A stretch of 64,000 bases of DNA from Ricinus communis (taxonomy: Eukaryota; Streptophyta; Magnoliopsida; Malpighiales; Euphorbiaceae), in the NCBI RefSeq assembly GCF_019578655.1, contig NC_063262.1, forward strand, positions 14,391,582 to 14,455,581, in the 5' to 3' direction. The notes under the pieces are model-generated. The model was not told where the DNA came from. It ran no database searches and saw nothing but the letters and a program-made list of their open reading frames with translations. The first letter of the stretch is position 1. Each line of letters begins with the position of its first letter. The position numbers and the translations under genes are program-made. Positions 21,204 through 34,465 of the stretch are shown here, in pieces.

Positions 21204-22010
21204 ATGGAAACTTTTTTCTAGACCTACAGACCACCAAATCATTGGATGTAAATGGGTATTTAGAAACAACTATCACTAGGAACAAAGCTAGATTAATTAT
21301 AAAAAGGTTACAGCTAAGAGGAAGACATTGATTATGATGAGATTTTTGCTCCGGTCGCTAGATTAAGAGCTATTAGATTTCTCTTAACTTATGCATGTTA
21401 CATGAATTTTTAATTGTTTCAAATGGATATGAAAAGTGCTTTTTTAAATGAGTTTATTCAAGAGGAAGTATATGTAGAACAAACCTTCGAATTTGAAAGT
21501 CACAAATTTCCAAACCATGTATTTAAAATAACTACAGCTGAAACAAGCTCCTAGAGCTTGGTAATGAAAGGCTTAGCTCATTTTTAGTTGACAATAATTT
21601 TTCAAAAGGAAACATTGATACTACTTTATTTATAAAGAAACAAAAGCATGAAACTCTCATTGTACATATTTATGTTGATGTTTGGAGCTACTAACGAATT
21701 GTATTGTGAGGATTTTGCCAAGTGTATGACTAGACAATTTGAGAAGAGCATGATGGGAGACCTCAAATTCTTTCTTGGTCTCCAAATTAAACAAAGCAAT
21801 GTGGAAAAAATTCATCAACCAATCCAAGTACACAAAAGAACTATTAAAGAAATTTGAGATAGATGGTTGCAAAATAGCTAAGACTCTCATGAGTGCCACA
21901 ACTAAATTGGAAAAAAATGAGAAAGGTAAAAGTGTCAATGAAAAGCTCTATAGAGATATGATCGATTCACTTTTATATTCTTTTCTAAATAATAGCATCG
22001 TTCCATAATT
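21204..22010 (+). pseudogene. Copia reverse transcriptase remnant, right of the viral insertion
   Basis: Starts with LFSRPTDHQIIGCKWVFRNN, then DYDEIFAPVARLRAIRFLL, FQMDMKSAFLNEFIQEEVYV and FEKSMMGDLKFFLGLQIKQ, all standard copia RT blocks in several frames. The catalytic YVDD region is blurred: the equivalent text near 21665-21690 reads IYVDVWS in one frame. The match ends at about 22000 and RNase H is not seen. It joins logically to FEPRTIYEAL at 14189, with roughly 20-25 codons of target lost. Confidence 0.8.
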
Positions 22011-23426
22011 TTTTTTTTAAAAAAACTAGAGTAATAACTATCTAATTTATTGGTATTTAAGTCAATTTCTTTAAAAGAAAAAAGTTTCTAAGTTTTTTCC
22101 TAAAAGGAGGAGACATAACTCATAAGGACTATTCTCCAAATTACGGTGACATATTTTATTTTTTCTTTAGTCATAAAAGATTAATATTTCTTAGTACTTA
22201 TAATTTAGAATAAAATGTCTTAATGTTAAAAAAAAAAAATTAATGCATTCTGATATTTTTTATTTTGATTTATTTTTGGATCTAAAATTTTTAGAAGAAG
22301 TTATAAAAATAAAGATTTTAATACTCTTATTGAAATACCTAATCTAATACAATTCTTGCAAATTAAATTTTACTTACAATATGTTTTACAGTTATATCTG
22401 CAAAAAAGTTTGTCAAAATTAATGATTGTTAAGAATTATTTATAAATAATAATGTTTCAATATAAATTGATGGTTTATTATTTTTATCCATTGAAAATAA
22501 TTTTACTAACTAAATCTGAATATAAATGTTTAATTAACAATTTTTATTAGAAAGATTAGAAGTAAATTTATAATTTAATTAGACTTTATTGTTTTATTTT
22601 TAATATTGAAAAGCTTCATTTTTATGAATTGCCTAAAGCCTTTGCAAATAATAAGCCGGCTTAAAACAAAGTTGAAGTTGTAAACTAGAAATAAATGCCT
22701 AATTATCATTATTGAAGAGAATATATTCTTTTAGCTTTATGTTTGATAGTATTGACGTGAGTTTGCTAATATTTTTATTTAAAATTTTTATCTAGAAATA
22801 AATTATTCATCTAATATGGATCAGCTAATTAATTGTATGAATAATAAATTTATATTAGCAGGTTAATAACCTATAATAGAGATTAAATTCTCAATGCTGA
22901 AATAGCTTAGCTTGAGCCATTAAAAAAAAAGAATATTTAATGAAAACATCAGTTTTGTCAAATAATGACTTTTATAGATTTTATACTTACCAATTAAATG
23001 ATATTAAGAAAATAGGCCGACAATTGCACGATTGATTTAATTGACTAAAAAGGAGTAGAATATTAAAAGGATATAAAAGCCAAGGAGTGATGTAGAGTAT
23101 TAAGCCCCTATAAGAATAACAAACAAAACAAAGTAAAGTCATTGTTGGTTGGAAAGAGGACAAAGGGATAAACCAGAGGAACTATGATATGGTGGGCATC
23201 AATTATTTGCAAAATTTATGGCCGGGAATAACGCCGTCTATTTTGATTAATCAAACCCAAAACAATTTGTATTTTGTCTTCTTCTAAGGACAGGACGAGA
23301 ATCAGATAACACCCGCGTCATATAAATAAAGAAAAGAAGGAAAGAAACAGAAACCCAATCATTCTGTGACATTTTCGTAAACAAAAAAAACTAGAGCGAT
23401 AATTTATAAAAAATTCTTATATATCG

Positions 23427-23473
<47 letters not shown>

Positions 23474-25281
23474 AATATTTTATATTTTAATATAAAATAA
23501 TTGATATATAAATATTAATTTTTTTAATTTAATATATAAATAGAAATATACACCGAGCATAGATAAATTTTTTTGTTATAATTTATGTACTATTACTTTA
23601 AGACTAACTAACTCATGATGAGTTAGAAATAGAAATTTATTTTAATTTAAATTATAAATGCTATTTCATTAATTTAGTTCAGTTAACCAAAACTGTTATC
23701 TATACTTCATTAAGTTTAATTAACTTTTCTATAAGAGATTAATACTAATAGGTATCAAAAAAAAAGAATACATGTCTTCATGCATGCTTGGATAAGTGTC
23801 TTTTTTTCAATTTTTATATTTTGTCTATTTATCTTAAAAAGAAAAAAAAGAAAGACACATATTAATTTACATATGAATCCGAAAATGAAAGACATTCAAA
23901 CAATTCCTATCATTGTTCACTCCATTAAAATACTATAAATGTCAATTTTACTTAAGATATTGATCTTCATTTTACATCTCCATTAAACTAAACCTCAGCA
24001 AGTTAAGAGCCTTAGAAGATGAAATTATATAAAACGAGAATAATGATGATTCTCTCTATTTTGGATATTCTTCAACTTGATTGTATTCATGATTCATCCT
24101 TCTTTATATTAAAGTGTCTCATGTTAACTCATTTAATTTTTTAAGTTTTTATTAATGGTTACTTTTTATATTTCTACAAAAAGTAGGTTTGCTCGCTACA
24201 AATGGAGAATTTTTTATATGGATGTATTTCAACAGTTCCATTAGTTCTAGTAGCTATTTTTTTTCACGTTGGAGCTGAGTCAAATGAATGACTCGGTCGA
24301 TTTGTTAAGAAATGTACTATATCCCGTAATCAATTCTATAATTTTTCCATTGATACAGTTTCTATGGTAATTCAAGACCAAAGTTTGGACTAAATCTAGA
24401 AAACAAAGATAAAAGGGAAAGAATTATCGAGATTATTTAATAAGAAAAATATAAAACAGTACAAATGAAAAAATAATTGTAATAACCGTATAACTGAAAT
24501 AAGGTTACAGTAAATATGAAAACAGAGAAAAAAGGTACAATAAACAATATAATTCTAAAAGAAACCGTAGATTGTATAATTTCCCACTTTTTTTCGGAGT
24601 TCAAGGAATTTTCTGCTTTCAATTTAAATGCATATTTAGGTAACTTCAGCAACTTTTTTATTTTTATTTTATTTTGTTATTTATTATTTGGATGTGATAT
24701 TTTGAAGTGTTCTCTTTTATGGAAAAATTTTTGAAGTGTTTTTATGCAGATATTTGCGATAGAATTGTTAGATATTGCATGTGAAATGAGTTTTGGGTTA
24801 GTCCCACATGGTCCTCTTTCTCTTTTATGTGGTTATCATGTTAATCTTTTAGCCATAAAAAGTTTGGGATTTGGTGGGTGCCAAGTTAATGATTTCTTTG
24901 TTAGAAGTTTGGTGTCGAAAGAAAATATAGTGTGATTAATTACTACATTACTTATAAAAGAATTAAGCTTCAAAAGATTATTCAAAAATATACTAATAAG
25001 GTTAAGCATTCCTTTTTGGAGGGTAGATTGGTTGGGGAGTGAATTCTAAGCAAAGCAGAAATATCCTTTTCCATTGAATTATTCTGGGTCAAATTTAAAT
25101 TGCTTCCAACAGTTGGATTCAACTCTTTTTTGCTTGCTTACCTAGTTTTGGCATCTATCAATTATCATCATCTTGTTGAAGGCAAAAAGAAATATAAGAC
25201 TTGGCAATTGGGTTTGGATCGAACAACATATAGAAATGGGATGGGGATGATGACGATGATGATGGTTTGGCGGAATTGGAG
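22011..25281. other. AT-rich intergenic region upstream of the FPP gene
   Basis: No supported coding sequence. It contains T/A-rich runs and one long TA microsatellite (23430-23469). The last several hundred bases probably hold the FPP promoter and 5' UTR, but no start site or TATA box can be assigned. Confidence 0.5.
23430..23469. repeat. (TA)n microsatellite
   Basis: About 19-20 uninterrupted TA units, followed by further AT-rich sequence. Confidence 0.95.
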
Positions 25282-28200
25282 ATGGATAGAAGAAGTTGGT
25301 TATGGAGAAGGAAATCCTCAGACAAAAGTCCTGCTGAAACTGACAGTTCCGGGTCATTCTCTTCCTATTCTGAAAGGTTTACAGATGATCAAGTAAGTTC
25401 CGTTTAACCAATTTATTTATTTATTTCTTTAATTGCAACCTTAACTTTGGACGTAGAAATGGCAACATAATTGTTTAACAGCAACCTATTTCAATGCTAA
25501 AAAACTTAAGGAAGTTGTGAAAATTCTGAGCTTTGAAATTGAGATACTTCTTTGGAGTGGCTATATGATTATGATTCCAATCTTGTTCACCTATTCTCAT
25601 AATGTGCTCTGAAAATTTCTATTGTTATTAATTATTTTCTTAATAATCATCTTGTGGGTTGTGGTGGCCTTAGGAACTAAATGCAGTTGGTATTTTCCTT
25701 TTGCTTGTATATGATGGAGCATTTCATCATCTAATACATAAGTATCTTTATGTGTCTCACTCCGTTAAAATCCAAAGGCAGAGGAATGCAGTTATCAGAT
25801 TGAATGATTTTGCCTGTAATTTGACTTGGAGAAATTCTTTATCTTTTTCTTTCTTCTTTTCCTTCTTTTGTTGTCAAAGGTATATCCAACTCATAATCCT
25901 CAGTCACCAGAAGTTACTTCTAAAGCACTACCCGCTGCTGAAGAAATTTATGACGATGTGAAGACTTTAACAGAGAAACTATCGGCTGCTCTTCTGAACA
26001 TTAGTGTGAAAGAAGATTTAGTAAAGCAACATGCCAAAGTTGCAGAAGAAGCAGTCTCAGGTATCTGTTATCTTGCCTTCTACATTCTGACTTCAGTAAT
26101 GCAAAATTAGGTCTAGTGAGTTGATAACTTCTGTTATGAATGTGTATTGGATAAAACAACTAGTAGGAATTGTTTATTCTTTCGGCAACTTAACTATTTT
26201 ATTTTGTAGCATAATGAATGACCACTTTCATTGCATCATATTATGATCGCTTCCACGCAACAACATGACCCAATTATGCATCTACTTTCATACTAATTAC
26301 ATGTTTTCTACTTGTGACTTCTAATGGGGAAATAACATCTTTTTTCAAATTTAGTAGACATACATATAGACACACACTCCTTTTCCTCTTCCATTTGGTG
26401 CGCCCTTTATTGGACAGATACACACTCGCGCACTAAGCAAAATAGAATGTAGAGAAAGGGAGAAAAGAAGACCTTATGTAGCCAACTTCTTACTTTGGTG
26501 TAAACACCAAGTCGAGTCCAATTGATTCTAGACCAATGGATGTGTGTGCCTGTGAATATTCAGTTTGATTTCTGGTCCATTTTGTCCTTAAGAGGTTTTT
26601 TATGCATGTCAATAAATTTTCCTTCTCTTAGTTTTTCATTCAAGTGGTTGCATTAGGCATGGCAAAGTTACTTTGCAATTGAGTAATACAAATCTATAAA
26701 GATGCCGTTTATTCTTATTTCATTCCTTTCATTAACCTAATTTCATGAAAAGATTTCCCTCTAAGTTGACTGTTAGCTTATTTTATTTTCTATCTCTAAT
26801 GCTAGGCTGGGAGAAAGCTGAAACGGAATTATCGCTGCTGAAGCAACAACTTGAGGCTGTTAGAAAAAAGAACTCTGAACTTGAAAATAGAGTTGGTCAT
26901 CTGGATGCAGCACTTAAGGAATGTATGAGGCAGCTACGGCAAGCTAGAGAAGAGCAAGAGCAAAGGATCAGTGAAGCTTTTTCCAGGAAAACTTCTGAAT
27001 GGGAATTTATGAAGTCTGAGCTAGAGAGAAAGCTTGACGAGCTCCAGGCTCAGCTTCAAACTGCTAAAAGTGAAGCTGCAGCATCAGTGGATTCTAATCT
27101 TCAACAAAAACTTGAGGCTGCAGCGAAGGACAACACTTCTCTTAAACAGGAGCTCCTTTCTCAAGCTGAGGAGTTGGAAATTAGGATTATGGAACAAGAC
27201 CTGAGCACACAAGCAGCTGAAACAGCTAGCAAACAACACCTGGAAAGCATAACGAAGATTGCAAAGCTTGAAGCTGAGTGTCGTAGGCTAAAAGCCATTG
27301 CTCATAAATATTCCCTTGCCAATGATCATAAATCCATGACAGCCTCATTAATTTGTGCTGATTCTTTAACAGATAGCCAGTCTGATAGTGGGGAGAGACA
27401 GCTGTTGGCTGAAAGTGATGCACACAAGATTAGTGCGTTGGAGATAAAGGAATGTGAGCCAAGTTCTTCTGACTCATGGGCATCTGCTCTTATCTCTGAA
27501 TTTGATCAATTCAAAAATCATAAGACTATTGGAAGAAACCTCATGGTCTGTTCTGTAGAAATTGGTCTCATGGATGATTTTCTAGAAATGGAAAGACTTG
27601 CTGCTTTGCCTGATACAGAAAGTGGAAGTTCATACCTTGAGGTTGGATCCTTATCAGACCAAGCTAATAGTCGTGAGAGCCCATGGAAAGCTGAACATAG
27701 AGCCATGATTCACAGAACTGCAGAATTGGATGAGAGGTTAGAGAAATTAGAAGAAGAAAAAGTTGAAATACAAAAGGCTTTGACAAAGTGCCAGAAGCAG
27801 CTTAAGATGTCTCAAAGTCAGCTAAAGGAAGCAGATGTAGATCTGCACTCTCAATTAGCTCTTGCTAGCAAACTGAAGGGAGTGACAAAGGAAGAGATGA
27901 AGAGTGTCAAATCAAAGAGAGAAGTAGCAGAGTCTCGACTTCTTATTGCTGAAGCTGAAAACCAAAGTTTGCTTTGTAAAGTTGGTTTATTAGTTGCAGA
28001 GGCTGAGAAAGAGCGTGCTTCATCAGCAGAGGCTTTAGCCAAGTGTCAGAAATTGGAGGACGAGCTTGCAAAAAGGAAAAGTGAAGCTGAAATTCAGCAT
28101 GAGGCTCAGGTCAAGCATGATGCAAGTATTAATGAATTATTGAAGATAAAGCAGGTAAAGTATTCTAACACTCACTGCCAGCTCATTTCATTGCATTTAT

Positions 28201-29338
28201 TCTAAACAACAAATGATTAGTTCATTATATCCTAATAGTATGGTTGTGCTGCTACATTATGGAATTTCAGTCCTGGCAGTGAACTGCCTGTTGATTGCAA
28301 ATAGACTTTTTAAATGTACTTCCACTACTGATTGGTAGGCTTTCTTATGATCCTTCTTAATTGCCCTTGTGACTTCAGATCTTGAAGTCAAATAACGACC
28401 TGAAACATTGAAGGATTTGCTTGAACACGTTGCTTTTTTTGACTCAAAACCTTGTGCTTCCTTCATTATTTGACCTTTTCAGAAGCATAGTTAAAAGTAA
28501 ATTTATTTGATAAATAAAATCCCCGACTATCCTGAAGGTATTGTCAGTCATGAGCTTGAATTTCAGATTGTAACAATTGCTGCCAAATTAATGAGTGAAG
28601 TTTGAGGATATGTATACCATATAGTTTTTGCTGTTAAATACCCTCTGTATATACATTGCATCTCTAATTTCTGTGCATATGACGTTGCTCCATCAATGAA
28701 TTGGCCTCAATTTTTATCAATGTGAAAGTTCTGGACATAACTGATACATTTCAAGGACTAAGCAAGCTGAGAAGATACAAATTTGAGGATACTTAACATT
28801 CCATAGGTTATTGATGTTTTTTGGGCAATAGAGACTATAATCATTAAGAATTCACGTACTTCAGTAAAATCAGGTTATACTGCTTAAGGTGAAAATTTCT
28901 TGAACTTTCATCCTTTGACAGCCTATATTAAAATCATACAGGCCTCCCATTAAAGTTGTTATTGCGCTGATCATCCTTCAAATGGTTAGCCTGCTGATCA
29001 CTAAATAATTTACTGACCAAATTTAGCTTCGCATAGCAGTAGATAAAAATTGTGCATAATAGTTTCCTTCAACCATGATTCTGACCTCACTTCGGAATTG
29101 AAATCTCGTTGTTTTTCAGGAGAAAGAGCTAGCAGTTGCTGCAAGTAAATTTGCCGAGTGCCAGGAAACAATCTCATCTCTCGGTAGTAAATTAAAATCT
29201 CTTGCTACATTGGAAGACTTTCTGGTTGACTCAGAGAATTCCTTAGATATCAGTGGCCAAGGACTGAAGCACCTTATAAATGGTGGTGAACAATGGAGAC
29301 TACATTCTGGTGATAAATATATTCATGTAGATTCCTGA
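25282..29338 (+). CDS. FPP: Filament-like plant protein (FPP), long coiled-coil protein
   Basis: Four exons give 619 residues: 25282-25392, 25880-26060, 26806-28154 and 29120-29338, with GT/AG introns of 487, 745 and 965 bp and matching phases (0, 1, 0). The start is chosen at MDRRSWLWRRKSSDKSP, the conserved N-terminus of FPP proteins. Next come AAEEIYDDVKTLTEKLSAAL and HAKVAEEAVSGWEKAE across the exon 2/3 junction, then HLDAALKECMRQLRQAREE. Long heptad coiled coils follow, interrupted by a less ordered segment, with a second coiled block and a short tail. FPP family members bind WPP-domain proteins (MAF1) and act as structural proteins. The length matches the short FPP2/FPP3-type members rather than the 900-1000-residue ones. 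No frame damage is seen, and this is the only intact host gene here. Confidence 0.88.
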
Positions 29339-30590
29339 CCTTTGAAAATAAATTATTTGGCAATGACAAGGAGTTCTGATTCTCACAAGATTCTACCAAT
29401 TTGTATGAGAGGTCAAAGTGGGATCCGAATTAGTGAAGATAAAATGAGAATTAAAGGAAACAACTAGCGTAGTGTTCTACACTGAAAGGCAAGTGCATCC
29501 CCGCAACTTGTAAAAGGGGATGAAAGGAAAATGAGGATATTGTCATTTGAATCTGCAGCTTTATCTATATACATAGCTCCTCTTTGGCCAATAGACTGTA
29601 GAGTATAGACGGTCACTCCACCCAAATAAAGCAAAAGGAAAAAGATTACAAATGATATTCAACAAGCTTCCTGTATTGTTTATAAGATATTTTAAAGAGT
29701 ATAGAGATCTCCCCACAAAAAAAAAAATAAAGGAAAAAGAAACAAGGATTGCAGATGATATTCAACAGCTTGCTGTGTTGTTTATAAGGTATAATCAATG
29801 TTTCTTGCCAGATTCTCCTCTGCTTCCTGTATTCTTAATAAGCTACTGATCATATATGCATCTCCTTATGTTAGCTTGTAAGTTGAGAGAATCAAAATGT
29901 TCCATTTTACCTAAACCCGTTGTTTAATACTTGAGTGTATTTAAGAGATTTCGATTCTAATAAAATCCTGAGAAAATTTCTATCCTGTTTGTGAAGGAGA
30001 TTGAAACATCAAAACGAAATTCTGTCTCAAGAAGAGGGAAAAACATCTTAAGGAAATCCAAAAATTCCTCCTTCAACTCTTATTTTCGAACCTCAATAAC
30101 AATATAGTTTTGTTTGTTGAAATTTTCTTTTATTTATTTCACGCATATATACGTATCTATATACTAAGTTGATGGATAAGTGATATATTTTATTAATTTA
30201 TAATAATTAAAAATGTACGAATTATTCAATACTAAAATGTAAAGTACACATACATATATTACTCGTCTATTAGTTGTAATGCATATATCTAGTACAGACA
30301 AGGATTATTCTTATTAATTATGTTCTACTAAATTATATTCAGTCAATGGTAGATTTATAATTGAATATATTATAGATAAATACTAATTTTTTCTATTTTA
30401 GTATTTTATTTGATAATAATAGATGAATTATAGTTTTTACGGTGAGTACTAAAGTATAAAATCTTTCTTCTTGTTATATAGCCAACAGTATATCAGGCCT
30501 CTTGAATTAAAAATAAAAAAAAGAAGAAAGGATTTAAATAGTATTTAATAATAAATTATATTTTTTATATAATAAATTTAGAATAAGGTT
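29339..30590. other. FPP 3' flank, intergenic
   Basis: Holds the FPP 3' UTR. An AATAAA-like element occurs just after the stop (gaaaataaatta near 29344) but the poly(A) site cannot be fixed. A decayed tandem duplication lies at about 29641-29800: two copies of an atgatattcaaca-gctt-ctgt-ttgtttata block about 95 bp apart. Otherwise AT-rich with no coding signal. Confidence 0.5.
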
Positions 30591-31254
30591 CAATTTGGGC
30601 CTCAAACTTTATAGTCAGATTCAATTTGATCATTTTCACATAATAATCTTTAAACTTTTTGAATAGGTTCAGTTTAGTCCTTTTTTGAGAGAGGGAATTG
30701 TACAGACTATAGAGTCTAATTTGACTGCCCAACTTTTATTGCCGGCTTTATTTGGCCATTAAACTTTTTGTTCGGGCTCAATTTGACTCTTTAAACAATA
30801 ATTGATTTCAATTGATTTAATTTTATGGTTGAACTTATATATTAACTTTATATTTTAGATTTATAATTACATAGTTGAGCAAGTAAAGAAGTTGATAGTA
30901 GTGTGGTTTGCTGCTAATGCTGGCAATGGATTTGGTTTCTTAGACTGCATTCATCCAATTATAGTGATGGATTGTTGTGTTTGTGAGTGCTGACAATAAT
31001 TTTGCACATATTATTTTTTTAATTGATGGGTGGAAGTATGTGGAGGTTGATAGAGAGATGAGATGGCACTATTGGATTGTAAAATCTCATATGTATTTTT
31101 ACTTTATAGTGATTATGCTAGTGATTTTTTATTTAATAATGTTGGTGGTAGTGGTGGAAAGTTATTTGCGGTGGTGGTGAGTTGATTTTAATGTTTTAAT
31201 ATATTTGTGGTAATTTAGAAAATTTATATTTACTATTTTTAATTTTTAATTTAG

Positions 31255-31790
31255 AATAGGCTTAATAACATTAAAAATTCAAATATTTGTCTCTTTTTGC
31301 AAATTGCCCATTCTTTAATTTTTTTACTTAAATGGTCCGATTTAGCTAATTGTTTGTAATTATAGCTAAATGAAAATCTCGATTAAAATTGGATGCTATT
31401 CTCTTAACTCTAGATACTAATCTCTTTTTACTTTACCAATATCATTTGCCTCTTAAAAGAATACATAAAATCACGATGAAAGTGAAAAGAAATGACTTCA
31501 CCCTTCATTCTTCTTATTAATTCATATTTTTCACTTATCATTCACTTTCCCATTCATCTATAATTTAACCTTGTTAACTCGTGTGTACTGTGTAAATATA
31601 TATGACAGTGATGTATAAATTATTGACAATGACACATCACCCTATTTTGACCGAGATTTTAATTTGGCTATAATTACAATCAATTAGCTAAATCAGACCC
31701 TTTAAGTAAAAATTAAAATGATGGGTTAAATTCACAATTAGACGTAAAGATTTGAATTTTTGGTGTAATTAGGCCTTTAAAATATAATAA
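31255..31790. mobile_element. Foldback/MITE-like element with about 125-bp inverted arms
   Basis: Bases 31257-31390 and 31664-31785 are inverted repeats. The left arm text ATTTAGCTAATTGTTTGTAA reads on the opposite strand of the right arm as ATTTAGCTAATTGATTGTAA, and both arms share AAAAATTCAAAT near their outer ends and AAAATCTCG at their inner ends. About 270 bp of unique sequence lies between. No ORF. It is probably a non-autonomous DNA transposon. Confidence 0.65.
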
Positions 31791-32032
31791 GTTAAATTTG
31801 TAATATAACCCTTTTTTCACACTCTAGTTATAGCATGTTACACACTCAAAAAAGGGCTAAATTGAGCTTATTCAAGAAGTTAAAAGGTTAAATTAGTCGT
31901 AAAAGTGAAAAAAGACATATTATCATGAAAATATGAAAATTAGAGTTACATAAATTCCAATGATGAGAAGGTTTAAAACGACTATGAGAAAAAGAAAAGA
32001 GGAGGATTATGGCCCTTGAAACCTAAAATCCT

Positions 32033-32061
32033 TTATTATTATTATTATTATTATTATTATT
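32033..32061. repeat. (ATT)n microsatellite
   Basis: About nine to ten uninterrupted trinucleotide units. Confidence 0.95.
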
Positions 32062-32099
32062 TAGCATCAACACAAAGGGAAAGAAAAGAGAGTCAAAGA

Positions 32100-34403
32100 A
32101 TTCTAAGTCCCCTACAAGGGTGAGCTAATGCGAGGATAGGTTGACCAGGTGCGAGCTCACCTAAGCAAGTGCAGAGCCCTGCCCTCGCGCAAGTTTAAGG
32201 TGGAGACGCGCTCGTTCAGAGTAAGCTAGCGCAAGTCTGGCCAGCCCCTATGTGAGGCGAGCACTGACTTGGGAGGATGGGCCTCTAGCCTTGACCTCGC
32301 GCCTGTTCACGTTGAGCCTGGGTGAGCCCAGACTAATCTTGCGCGAGCACAGCGCGAGACCCTGCTCTAACCTCATCTGCGTTCAGCTTGAGCATGAGTC
32401 AACTCATGATGACGTGTCGATCATCTGCTGGAGGAAATTTGGGCGAGATTTTTTCCTCTAATGGGTTGTTGGCACCTGTCAAACCCTTATTATAAATAGT
32501 TGACTTTGTGCATTAGATTAGGGGTTGGCAAAAAAACATTAATCATTAAGAGTTATTGAAAACTAATTGTTGAAAAAAATAAAAGAGAGCTTTTTAGGTT
32601 TTCTTTGAAGTTTCATCTTTTTGTTTAAAAAAAGAAAGAGGGCCATATTCTTTACGTTGTCTTCCATTTTTTTTCTTTCAAACTTCTGACTTGTTCATTC
32701 AACGAATCGAAAAGGTAGCCACTTGAGGCCAATTTATTTTAAATTCCATTTTTCTATATATTTTTCCACACTCATTTTAATTTATTTTTCCACTTATATT
32801 CCTCCTTTTGTTTCATACTTATTTTCTACCATTTTCATTATCATTGTTTTTGAATATCTTCTAGTTTGTTGATCTCGTGTGAGTTGACACTATACTCGCT
32901 TGACGTCAGCTTCCGGCGCTCAGATTTTTACCATCTTAAATAAAGTATTTTGTGTTCTAGTTGAAACATTGTCGTCTTATGTCCATAAGGGACCTGAGCC
33001 ACTAAACTCATGTGAGGTTAGCCTCTTGGCACGAGGTTAGGGAATCTGAGGCTTTAACGCAACATCGTCTAACTTCAAACTCTGCATTTGGTGCATTCCA
33101 GCCTTGGGACCCTAAGCGTGTTTGAGGTTACCTTATGCTTGCAAGGGTGCAGGTGCCACGTGAATCTAAATGATAAATGCTTAAGTGAAACAACATTGTA
33201 TCCTTTATTGTTCTAGTTTTTAAATCTGACCTCGCGAGAGGTGACCCTGTTCTCCCGCGGGTTTAATCTCTCTCTTCCAGAAGCAAAAAGGTTAGCATCA
33301 CCATATACGTGTGTGAGGTCAGCCTCTGTGATGAAAAAAATACAAAATATCTTATGCATTTTAAATATTATTTTATCCCTATCTTATATTAATTCTGCCC
33401 TATTTTAGTATTGCTAATTTTATTTTCGTGCATAATCAATTCATCACATGTGTTTTATCGGGTATTTTATGTTTAATTGCTAACTTGAAATGTAGAGTAG
33501 GTAGATTCTAGAAATCTGCCCCCCAAGGAGGATCAATTATTTATTGTTATTTTTTTTATTTGTATTAGGCCATTTGCCTGCATAGATTCCCCTCAGCTAA
33601 CCCCTGATTTCCTTAATCTCTTTCCAGTTCTATTCTCCTTCTCCCTTCTATGTATATTTAAATATTGCTTAGGACATCACCTTACATGTAAATAATGGAT
33701 GAAATTGGACTTAGCAATTGTTGTTATCACCCCACATGGAAAGATAAAAAAATTGAAGCTTACCAAAGTAAGCTCTCGCGTCTCACATATATTCTCCTTA
33801 AATGCTAAGGCTAAAATAAATCTGATACCTAGGTTAGGGTTAATAAAACTGTGAATTATTATATGGACACTACGATATGCTAAGATAAGACCTAAGGCAC
33901 CAAAGTGCCTCTCGATTATGACTAGCAAAGGCACTAATGTTCGTTCCACCTAGGACAAGTCAAGGTACCAATATACCCCTTTAGGTTAGTCTTTTGGTTT
34001 CTCACTTCACATGTAAGAAAGATAAAAAAAGGTTGATGTGTAAAATGAATATAGGATCAAAATAGGTTAAAACAATGTTATTAGAATAGGCAAAGTCTTG
34101 TCTGCTCTAGTGGAGACTAGGCTTCACTGCCTAGCAAGATAGGGGTGCTTTCGTAAACCTTCCCTATCCATACTTAACTTTTCGAACCTAGAATCTCTAA
34201 TTTTAGGAAGGCAAAAGTTAAGCTCTCCATGAGGGGTACAAAGCCATCACATCACTCCTGAAACCTGTCCCGATCTCATTGGGTGGCAGCTTCTTCTCTG
34301 AAATGGTCTTAGGGCCATTCGTAATCTCTTAGGGCCCTCAACCGACGGCTCATTATGAAATGGGCCATGAACGGAGAGCGTCACCTTGACGCAGTGATCA
34401 TAA
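32100..34403 (+). repeat. LTR-like dispersed repeat, second copy of the 9213-10638 family
   Basis: No coding sequence. The part from about 33360 to 34403 is similar to 9740-10638 in the same orientation (TTATTAGAATAGGCAAAG, ctgctctagtgga, gctctccatgaggggtacaa). The left part is locally GC-rich with many short phrases such as gcgcgagac and ctcgcgc. A TATA-like ttataaatag lies near 32492. It may be a solo LTR or LTR fragment of the Sire-like family. Borders are approximate. Confidence 0.5.
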
Positions 34404-34465
34404 TCGCTCATAGGACCAAATTGTACCTGATTGTAAAATCCAAAAGCCAAATTGAATCTTATTTC

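Larger units (their letters stand above)
10733..22010 (+). mobile_element. Sire-like Ty1/copia retrotransposon, decayed, split by pararetrovirus copy 1
   Basis: Plus-strand order is PBS, gag, protease, integrase and RT, the copia order with integrase before RT. The gag has a UBN2-type core, a CCHC knuckle and a long coiled tail as in the Sire lineage. Coding remnants run from 10774 to 14212 and resume at 21204-22010; 14213-21203 is viral. About 20-25 codons of RT at the insertion point are missing. RNase H and a 3' LTR are not recognisable after 22010. Every domain has stops. Confidence 0.8.
30591..34465. mobile_element. Possible TIR-bounded element (foldback or MULE-like)
   Basis: Bases 30591-30643 (GAATAAGGTTCAATTTGGGC...) and the reverse complement of 34411-34465 (GAAATAAGATTCAATTTGG...) align over about 52 bp at roughly 75% identity by eye. 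No transposase is readable between them. Flanking 9-mers (ATAAATTTA and ATTAGTAAA) are only partly alike. The interior holds another foldback (31255-31790) and an LTR-like repeat. The two ends could also be independent copies of one short repeat. Confidence 0.3.

Noticed and set aside
23430..23469. (TA)n run as a replication origin or matrix attachment signal
   Set aside because: A plain microsatellite; nothing else in the sequence supports a function.
25100..25396. 98-codon plus-strand frame overlapping FPP exon 1
   Set aside because: It reads the FPP start in another frame; the conserved MDRRSWLWRRK start at 25282 and consistent splice phases support FPP instead.
29652..29849. 65-codon frame downstream of FPP
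   Set aside because: It arises from a decayed tandem duplication of AT-rich text; no homology seen and no upstream signals.
32252..32461. 69-codon frame in the GC-richer LTR-like repeat
   Set aside because: Non-coding repeat with short GC phrases; no similar frame in the related copy at 9213-10638.
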